Assembly (NCBI GenBank): GCA_945897695.1
Contig: CAMDGW010000105.1
Location: 1 to 8,126 of the forward strand
Direction: 5' to 3'
From: Pseudobacteriovorax antillogorgiicola
GTDB taxonomy: Bacteria; Bdellovibrionota_B; Oligoflexia; Oligoflexales; RGVZ01
DNA: 8,126 nt
The translations under genes and the position numbers were made by a program. Shown piece after piece: positions 1 through 4,475 of this stretch; the first letter of the stretch is position 1, and every line of letters begins with the position of its first letter. The notes below the pieces were generated by a model that saw nothing but the letters and a program-made list of their open reading frames with translations, was not told where the DNA came from and did no database searches.

Positions 1-66
1 GCGCCCAAAGGCATAAATAATGTTAAGAATTGGGACACAACCTAGTCACGTAACTCGAGTAGCTCA

Positions 67-106
67 TAAAATCAAACAGGCGGGGGCAACTTCATGCCTC
101 CACCTG
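67..106 (-). terminator. Intrinsic terminator of mscL
   Basis: Read on the minus strand, positions 106-96 (CAGGTGGAGGC) pair with 87-77 (GCCCCCGCCTG): an 11-position stem with one G-U pair and one A-C mismatch around an 8-nt loop. It is followed at once by the U-rich stretch TTTGATTTTA (76-67). It lies about 50 nt after the mscL stop codon, where a terminator is expected. On the plus strand the stem is not followed by T residues, so it should act in the mscL direction only. The T tract is interrupted, which lowers certainty. Confidence 0.6.
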
Positions 107-116
107 CTGGTAATCA

Positions 117-135
117 GTAATTTCCGAATTAGCTC
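117..135 (-). repeat. 19-bp repeat, copy 1 (after mscL stop)
   Basis: The minus strand reads GAGCTAATTCGGAAATTAC, starting 18 nt after the mscL stop codon and ending 10 nt before the terminator hairpin. The identical 19 bases occur on the plus strand at 7988-8006, just after the stop of the dipeptide epimerase gene. The core can fold as TAATT-CGGA-AATTA, a 5-bp stem with a 4-nt loop. Relative to the window the copies are inverted. Relative to the genes they follow, they have the same orientation. The function is unknown. Confidence 0.85.
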
Positions 136-153
136 TCGGGTGGCACCAAATGA

Positions 154-594
154 TTACTTTTTGGCGAGGAGGTCGCGGATTTCTTTTAGAAGTTTTTCCT
201 CAGACGTCTCGACAGGTGCAGCTGGAGCTTCAGCAACTTGGCGCTTTTGAGCCATCATAAATCCCATGAACTTAACCATGAATAGATAGAGAGCAAAGGC
301 GACGATCAGGAAGTTTACGCACTCACCAAGAAACTGGCCGTAAGGAACTTCTTTGGCGCCAATCACGATTTTCCAACCGATGTAACCTTGCTCGCCAGGC
401 GTAAATAGACCGATGACTGGCATCAAAATATTTTTCACGAGGGAATCCACAATTTTACCGAAGGCAGCACCAATGATCACACCGACAGCCATGTCTACGA
501 CATTGCCTTTAAATGCGAAATTTCTAAATTCCTCTAAAATAGACGTAAGATGTTTCGCCGCTCCGGTGGCGCCGCTTTGAAGATGGGATTTCAC
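154..594 (-). CDS. mscL: Large-conductance mechanosensitive channel MscL
   Basis: MscL is a homopentameric inner-membrane channel that opens under membrane tension and releases solutes during hypo-osmotic shock. The 146-residue product has the family's signature N-terminal block, EEFRNFAFKGNVVDMAVGVI (residues 21-40), continuing into IGAAFGKIVDSLV through the first membrane helix (about 31-52). A periplasmic loop follows, then the second helix NFLIVAFALYLFMVKF and a C-terminal helix ending EEKLLKEIRDLLAKK, the usual cytoplasmic bundle. The start is GTG at 594: AAAGAGGT (608-601) lies 6 nt upstream, and no other start codon precedes the conserved block. The protein is therefore about 16 residues longer at its N-terminus than the E. 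coli protein. The gene shares its strand with the upstream lipoprotein gene, but 208 bp separate them, so it may have its own promoter. The family assignment is secure. Confidence 0.96.
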   Translation of the reverse strand: MKSHLQSGATGAAKHLTSILEEFRNFAFKGNVVDMAVGVIIGAAFGKIVDSLVKNILMPVIGLFTPGEQGYIGWKIVIGAKEVPYGQFLGECVNFLIVAFALYLFMVKFMGFMMAQKRQVAEAPAAPVETSEEKLLKEIRDLLAKK

Positions 595-600
595 GCAATG

Positions 601-608
601 ACCTCTTT
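601..608 (-). promoter_or_regulatory. Ribosome binding site that fixes the mscL GTG start
   Basis: The minus strand reads AAAGAGGT, then 6 nt, then GTG. This is the only convincing SD near the 5' end of mscL. It supports the N-terminally extended start over any internal codon. Confidence 0.65.
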
Positions 609-630
609 CAATTCCATTAAGATTTTTGAC

Positions 631-651
631 CTCGGACGATAGATCGCCGAG
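631..651 (-). promoter_or_regulatory. Hairpin in the mscL leader
   Basis: CTCGG (631-635) pairs with CCGAG (647-651), and CGA (637-639) pairs with TCG (644-646), around a TAGA loop with one bulged base. The structure lies about 37 nt upstream of the mscL start codon. No T tract follows on either strand, so it does not look like a terminator. It could be a 5' leader stem or part of an operator. In the rest of 595-802 I found no convincing -35/-10 pair for mscL and no clear terminator for the lipoprotein gene. Confidence 0.3.
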
Positions 652-802
652 CGCCTTCTCCTAATCGAAAGCGAGGTGAAGACTCAAGTAAAAAACGGCG
701 ACCAGAAGACGTTCCCGAGGTGCAGCGACCCCAAATGACTCCACTCGACGGAGAGAAGACCCTGATATTACAAGTTATAGTCTAGTAATAGAGCCTCGAA
801 AA

Positions 803-2377
803 TTACTCGTCATTACTGTCAGATGGCTGGGGACCAGCAATGACCCCGGATACGGCATCCGCAGCGGCGTTTCCGACAAACTTATCAATAACTTGCTCGC
901 TAGCCCCACCCACGACACGCTCAGCAGCCTGATCGCCATATTTCAGTAGCACCCGTCCAGCAGATGGCGCCCTTTCTGCAATTTCTTGAACGATACGTCG
1001 CCCTGCTCCTGTTTCAAACATGATGTCACTAAGTTTTTCAGCTCCATAGGCGCCTAGTTTCTTGCCTCCCGCTTCCGCGACAAGCGCAACGCCTACATTC
1101 ATTCCTATATCGGCAGTTCCGGAGGCAGCTAATCGGATACGTTGAGCGTTGGTCAGCACCTGGCCATCACCACTGTCGTTGATCGTGGCACCGGCGATGG
1201 AATCTGTGTACTTAATTGCTGGTTTAAGCACGCTGTCAATCACCGGAACATCCTGAACGGGACGCCAGGCTGCATTCGCTGCGATAGAAACGGTATCGAC
1301 AAATCCAGGCGGGCTGCCACCATTAGTCTCCATCACGTTTCTCACCATTCCCTCAATCATATTGTCACGCTTTTCCACGTATGAATTGTAGGCGCTACCG
1401 ACCCATCCAAATGGGTTCCAGAGCGAAAATGAGGGACTGGAGTTCAGAGCAAAACCACGACTTGTCTGAGTCAAATTCTTTGTAAAAGCTTCGAGTGTCT
1501 TGGGGAACTCACGCCCCATGACTCTAAGAGTATTTTTGTCTCCCTGAGCGTATTGATTACAGAAGTATGAATCGAACGCCTCAGCGTAGACGTATTCTTC
1601 AAAAACGATTCGGCCAGGACTATTGATGGACATCGCTGCAAATTTTGCAAATCTCTTGGCCTCGGGTCGACCAGTAAGATCGGCTAAAAATGCCTTTGCG
1701 ATGTCTGTTCGCGCAGCCTCAAACCTCGGATTATACTCCGATGCCAGAACAGACTCGGTATTGCCCGATGTGAAATCGCCTTTTACGGCGAGACGAGCGG
1801 AAAGCTGGGCATTCATATAACCAAAAACGCGCACAAAGTTATGGGAAATTTCAGTTGGATCGTTGACGATAATGAGTAGATGGAGCTGTGATTTTGAATT
1901 TAAACCCGCCGCTGCCACTTCTGCGGGATTAGCAAAAGCAAAACAAGCCCTCACCTCCGAAAAACCCTCGCGCAGCATCTTAAGCTCCTCGTCACTTCGC
2001 TTGAGGCGCTGAGCGCTGCTGATGACTGATCCCGAGCACATCTTGTTGGCATCTTTCGTCAGAAGGATTTGTCCACCCAACGCCAAAAACTGACTTTGGG
2101 CAAATGGAGGCAAAGCACTAAAAGCATCGCGAACTGCAGCCTTATTCTTTGACTTAATGGAAGCCGTTGAATCGTTATCGATAACCCGGTTGTCCACTTC
2201 CTTCAAAATTTCCTGAAGACCAACATCCGAGGCCAAGGCCGGGTTCCCAGCGCAGACGTTGGTACGAACCCGTTTTCCTGCGGCGAAGTTATCCAGAGAA
2301 TTAAGTTTGCTGCTGGCAGCTTGCTTACATGAAGACAAAAGGCTGCATGCGACGATGACAGTGGCAAATCGAATCAT
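803..2377 (-). CDS. Predicted lipoprotein of unknown function
   Basis: The 524-residue product begins with a short lipoprotein signal: MIR, a hydrophobic stretch, then the lipobox LSSC with Cys17 as the predicted lipidated residue. Serine at +3/+4 rather than aspartate at +2 is compatible with the outer membrane by E. coli rules. I do not recognise the family. A central motif EEYVYAEAFDSYFC (residues 260-273) followed by REFPKT recalls hypothetical proteins of Bdellovibrionota. In proteins I associate with it, a metallopeptidase HExxH often lies upstream; here the nearest candidate is SHNFVRVF around His179, which lacks the HExxH pattern, so no protease activity is claimed. Residues about 375-450 (DVPVIDSVLKPAIKY, then GQVLTNAQRIRLAASG, then EAGGKKLGAYGAEKL) resemble a polymorphic-toxin pre-toxin linker, as inference only. 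The tail is rich in Ala, Gly and Val. The ATG start at 2377 has AGGGGGG 6 nt upstream. The gene is divergent from the rightward operon. Confidence 0.85.
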   Translation of the reverse strand: MIRFATVIVACSLLSSCKQAASSKLNSLDNFAAGKRVRTNVCAGNPALASDVGLQEILKEVDNRVIDNDSTASIKSKNKAAVRDAFSALPPFAQSQFLALGGQILLTKDANKMCSGSVISSAQRLKRSDEELKMLREGFSEVRACFAFANPAEVAAAGLNSKSQLHLLIIVNDPTEISHNFVRVFGYMNAQLSARLAVKGDFTSGNTESVLASEYNPRFEAARTDIAKAFLADLTGRPEAKRFAKFAAMSINSPGRIVFEEYVYAEAFDSYFCNQYAQGDKNTLRVMGREFPKTLEAFTKNLTQTSRGFALNSSPSFSLWNPFGWVGSAYNSYVEKRDNMIEGMVRNVMETNGGSPPGFVDTVSIAANAAWRPVQDVPVIDSVLKPAIKYTDSIAGATINDSGDGQVLTNAQRIRLAASGTADIGMNVGVALVAEAGGKKLGAYGAEKLSDIMFETGAGRRIVQEIAERAPSAGRVLLKYGDQAAERVVGGASEQVIDKFVGNAAADAVSGVIAGPQPSDSNDE

Positions 2378-2383
2378 AAATAA

Positions 2384-2390
2384 CCCCCCT
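2384..2390 (-). promoter_or_regulatory. G-run ribosome binding site of the lipoprotein gene
   Basis: The minus strand reads AGGGGGG, then TTATTT, then the ATG at 2377. A run of six G is an unusual SD, but it can pair with the CCUCC of 16S rRNA. It abuts a 6-bp hairpin (2390-2412), whose last base is the first base of the SD. Confidence 0.6.
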
Positions 2391-2432
2391 AGGTTCTCAC
2401 ACGGCGAACCTATTCTTCGGCAAAATGCCGGA
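2390..2432 (-). promoter_or_regulatory. Two tandem hairpins in the lipoprotein gene leader
   Basis: The first stem is TCCGGCA/TGCCGAA-type (2416-2432), about 7 bp including one wobble, with a 3-nt loop. The second is TAGGTT (2390-2395) against AACCTA (2407-2412), with an 11-nt loop. In the minus-strand transcript they lie back to back directly upstream of the SD. They could affect ribosome access or mRNA stability. No known riboswitch or cis-regulatory family is recognised. Confidence 0.4.
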
Positions 2433-2439
2433 CATTCTT

Positions 2440-2478
2440 AAGGTTTTTTTGTAGAATTATGAATTTAAAGGTTTTTTT
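2440..2478. repeat. Two AAGGTTTTTTT direct repeats, 28 bp apart
   Basis: AAGGTTTTTTT occurs at 2440-2450 and again at 2468-2478. The T7/A7 tracts are spaced by 28 bp, a little under three helical turns, so they may bend the DNA upstream of the divergent promoters. No hairpin directly abuts either tract, so they are not called terminators. Confidence 0.4.
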
Positions 2479-2575
2479 ACCTGTAGACCCTCTTGAATGC
2501 AAAAAGAGTGCAGTTATAAAGTCTTACTTATTATTAACCGTCCGTATTTATTGACCTTTTATCGCAATAAAATTA

Positions 2576-2605
2576 TTGATAGATCGAATTTTAGTACTCT
2601 GTAAT
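2576..2605 (+). promoter_or_regulatory. Sigma-70-type promoter of the phosphodiesterase operon
   Basis: TTGATA (2576-2581, 5 of 6 to consensus), an 18-nt spacer, and TGTAAT (2600-2605, 5 of 6). Transcription would start near 2612, leaving a leader of about 97 nt before the ATG at 2709. The upstream in-frame ATG at 2604 lies inside the -10, so it could not be translated from this promoter. Confidence 0.5.
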
Positions 2606-2708
2606 GTCCGCGGATCGATCTGCTGGGACTAATATTTTAGGATACAATGAGGCACAGGTAAGGCTTAGAGCCACCGAAATAATAATCCTTCTGGCATCAG
2701 GGATATTG

Positions 2709-3443
2709 ATGAGTAAACCCATTTGGATCTCCCACCGCGGTGTTCGCGATAGCGGATTTACGGAAAATTCACTCTCTGCGTTTCAGCTTGCCGTCAGCCA
2801 AGGATTTACTTGGCTCGAGACTGACTTACGACTGACTAGAGATAAAGAGATTGTTTTGTTTCACGATAAAAATTTAAAGCGTCTTTTTGCCAAAGATTTA
2901 CAGGTGAGTAGCTGCACCCGAGAAGAACTGGAAAAGCTGAAATATCCATGTGGCCAAGGGGTGCTATTTTTAGATAAATTCATGCTGGAATTTGCCCAGC
3001 TTCGTTGGGTGTTTGACGTAAAAATTGAGACCGCTCAAGCAGCTCTCGCTTCACTACGACAGTTACTCAACCAATCGAATAACGGATTAGAGTTTGAGAA
3101 AAAAATCTCATTTCTTCTTTGGAGCAAAGAAGACGACGAGCTGGCAAGAAGGCTTTTTCCAAACGCGCAGTTTTTTGCAAGAGATGACGAATGCTGGCGT
3201 GCAGGTCTTGCGGTCCTCTTTGGTCTAAGTTTTTTAGCGGGCATAAAGGGCAACAAGTCCTATGCCCTGCCGCCAAGACTTAAGAGAATTCCTCTTTTTG
3301 GACTGAGGATTTTTAGGGCCTATCATAAGAAAAACGCAAGGGTCATAGCCTACTTGCCTTCGCGTGCCGAGGATGCTCAGGCTGCTGTAGAGGCAGGGGC
3401 AGATTATATTCTGGCAGACCGCCTATTTTTAGATCATTGCTAG
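2709..3443 (+). CDS. Glycerophosphodiester phosphodiesterase (GDPD family)
   Basis: GDPD enzymes hydrolyse glycerophosphodiesters, the deacylation products of phospholipids, to glycerol-3-phosphate and an alcohol. The 244-residue product has the family motifs in order: ISHRG (His9, Arg10), TEN (19-20), LETDLRLT with metal ligands Glu37 and Asp39, and FHD with catalytic His52. The usual EIK motif is DVK here (Asp103, Lys105), and the C-terminus has AGADYILADRL, equivalent to the usual GVDGIITD. There is no signal peptide or membrane segment, so the enzyme should be cytoplasmic, like UgpQ rather than periplasmic GlpQ. The ATG at 2709 is chosen because AGGGA lies 5 nt upstream and homology begins at once. 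An in-frame ATG at 2604 overlaps the predicted promoter -10. This is the first gene of the rightward operon. The exact substrate is not evident. Confidence 0.9.
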   Translation: MSKPIWISHRGVRDSGFTENSLSAFQLAVSQGFTWLETDLRLTRDKEIVLFHDKNLKRLFAKDLQVSSCTREELEKLKYPCGQGVLFLDKFMLEFAQLRWVFDVKIETAQAALASLRQLLNQSNNGLEFEKKISFLLWSKEDDELARRLFPNAQFFARDDECWRAGLAVLFGLSFLAGIKGNKSYALPPRLKRIPLFGLRIFRAYHKKNARVIAYLPSRAEDAQAAVEAGADYILADRLFLDHC

Positions 3444-3475
3444 CTACAAGGCTGCATTCAATAGCCATTTTGCGC

Positions 3476-3486
3476 TATAATATAAT
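3476..3486 (+). promoter_or_regulatory. Possible internal promoter -10 (overlapping TATAATs)
   Basis: A perfect TATAAT at 3476-3481 overlaps a second at 3481-3486. By normal spacing, transcription from the first would start at about 3488, exactly on the second ATG of the hydrolase gene, giving a leaderless message. The -35 region (about 3452-3458) matches the consensus poorly, so the call is tentative. Confidence 0.3.
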
Positions 3487-4471
3487 GATGGAAACTTCAG
3501 CTCAAAGTAGTCACAAAGTCGGTCACCTCGCCATGCGGCGCGAGGCCGATCTTATTGACGACATACCTGACTCAGGCGAACTTTACCGATCCCTTTGCCC
3601 CGTCGATCACAAAAATAACTGTGTCGCCATTCGAGGAATCCGCTCCAGCAAAAAACAAACTTGTCCCCCAATCCTGATTGTCCATGACGTCGGAGAGCGC
3701 TCGGACATGTACTGGGACTGTATCAAGTTCATTTGTGAAAACGATGTCAGTAGTTATTCATACGATCAGCGTGGCCATGGCGTCGACACTGAGCTATCGG
3801 GTCATCTTGATCGTTTCCAAGATCTCGTATCTGATCTTTTGCAGGTCACGTCATGGGTCCGGCATATGCACAACGGCACACCTCCAATCATCGTAGGTCA
3901 GGGCTACGGTGCGATCGTCGCCAATGAACTAGGATCAAAGTTTCCACAGTTTGTCACAGGAATCGTCTTGGCTGCTCCCACCTTAGAGTTGGCCTGGAAA
4001 CCAGGACCGATTAAGCGCTATATCATCAAGCTTATGGCCGAACTCATGCCGCGAGTGAAAGTTCCGAAGGGTCTTCACCCCAGGTTTTCAAACCCTCTTC
4101 ACAGACAAGTGGGTAAGACCATGGCCACACGAATCATCAGATCGCTGATTGGTCCGAGGCAACTAAGACTTACCTTTGCCTTTGCCCAAGAGCTTTTTGA
4201 AGCGATGGATGGATTTGACAAGAAATTTCAATCTCTCAAAAAGCCAGTTTTAGTTCTTAAACCAGGCAGCGACGAAGTCGCAAGATTTGAAGCCATGGAT
4301 CAGATCGCTACCCATCACCCTATTCAAAACCTGGTCACCACAAGGACTGTTGCCAATGTCCATCACAATGGATTTACGGAAGGAAGACTTCCCATGGAGT
4401 CCATTCTCGACGAAGTACTGACTTGGGCGAAAGCGGATCAGATGAAGACTTCGCCTGATAGTGGAGTTTAG
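3485..4471 (+). CDS. Alpha/beta-hydrolase relative lacking the nucleophile serine
   Basis: The 328-residue product has the layout of monoacylglycerol lipase/lysophospholipase-type (Hydrolase_4) proteins: ILIVHDVGERSDMY (oxyanion strand and GEHS-like motif), SYDQRGHG (the DHRGHG motif), a nucleophile elbow, LAAPTLEL, PVLVLKPGSDEV with acid Asp263, and a late His293/His294. The elbow, normally GHSMG, reads GQGYG: residue 140 is glycine (GGC at 3902-3904), one base from serine AGC. The rest of the triad and fold motifs persist, so it may be a binding protein or pseudoenzyme, or a recent mutation; hydrolysis by the usual mechanism is not expected. There is no signal peptide. ATG 3485 is the first ATG (ATG 3488 follows). 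Neither has a clear SD; a TTG at 3437 would overlap the upstream gene. The stop lies 4 nt before the next gene. Confidence 0.85.
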   Translation: MMETSAQSSHKVGHLAMRREADLIDDIPDSGELYRSLCPVDHKNNCVAIRGIRSSKKQTCPPILIVHDVGERSDMYWDCIKFICENDVSSYSYDQRGHGVDTELSGHLDRFQDLVSDLLQVTSWVRHMHNGTPPIIVGQGYGAIVANELGSKFPQFVTGIVLAAPTLELAWKPGPIKRYIIKLMAELMPRVKVPKGLHPRFSNPLHRQVGKTMATRIIRSLIGPRQLRLTFAFAQELFEAMDGFDKKFQSLKKPVLVLKPGSDEVARFEAMDQIATHHPIQNLVTTRTVANVHHNGFTEGRLPMESILDEVLTWAKADQMKTSPDSGV

Positions 4472-4475
4472 ACTT

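Larger units (their letters stand above)
2378..2708. other. Divergent intergenic region
   Basis: This AT-rich 331-bp stretch separates the leftward lipoprotein gene from the rightward operon. It holds the lipoprotein leader hairpins, two copies of AAGGTTTTTTT 28 bp apart (2440-2450 and 2468-2478), and a sigma-70-type promoter for the rightward genes (2576-2605). A second TTGACC at 2551-2556 has only a poor -10 partner. No -35/-10 pair for the leftward gene stood out. I see no RNA gene and no further coding region. An open frame from the ATG at 2604 is in phase with the phosphodiesterase gene, but its ATG overlaps the promoter -10. Confidence 0.6.

Noticed and set aside
20..250. A 76-codon plus-strand frame over the mscL 3' end
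   Set aside because: It overlaps the terminator and the C-terminal coding part of mscL on the other strand, has no SD, and its sequence looks like a shadow of MscL.
690..703. Minus-strand GGTCGCCG followed by T6, as terminator of the lipoprotein gene
   Set aside because: No upstream segment pairs well with GGTCGCCG, so there is no stem; the T run alone is not enough.
766..790. TATTAC...GTAATA inverted repeat after the lipoprotein stop
   Set aside because: Only six AT-rich pairs with a 13-nt loop and no T tract on the relevant strand; likely chance.
2416..2450. Plus-strand terminator made of the 2416-2432 hairpin and the T7 at 2444-2450
   Set aside because: The T run starts 11 nt after the stem and no plus-strand gene ends upstream, so a leader hairpin of the minus-strand gene is the better reading.
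2604..2708. A 35-residue N-terminal extension of the phosphodiesterase from ATG 2604
   Set aside because: The ATG lies inside the best -10 box, has no SD, and family homology starts only after 2709, where a proper SD exists.
3035..3276. Minus-strand frames of 69-73 codons inside the phosphodiesterase gene
   Set aside because: They lie wholly within a well-supported gene and have low-complexity Ser/Leu/Arg content typical of antisense shadows.
4461..4475. GTG start for the DUF4175-like protein overlapping the hydrolase stop
   Set aside because: No SD upstream of GTG 4461, whereas ATG 4476 has TGGAG at a workable distance.
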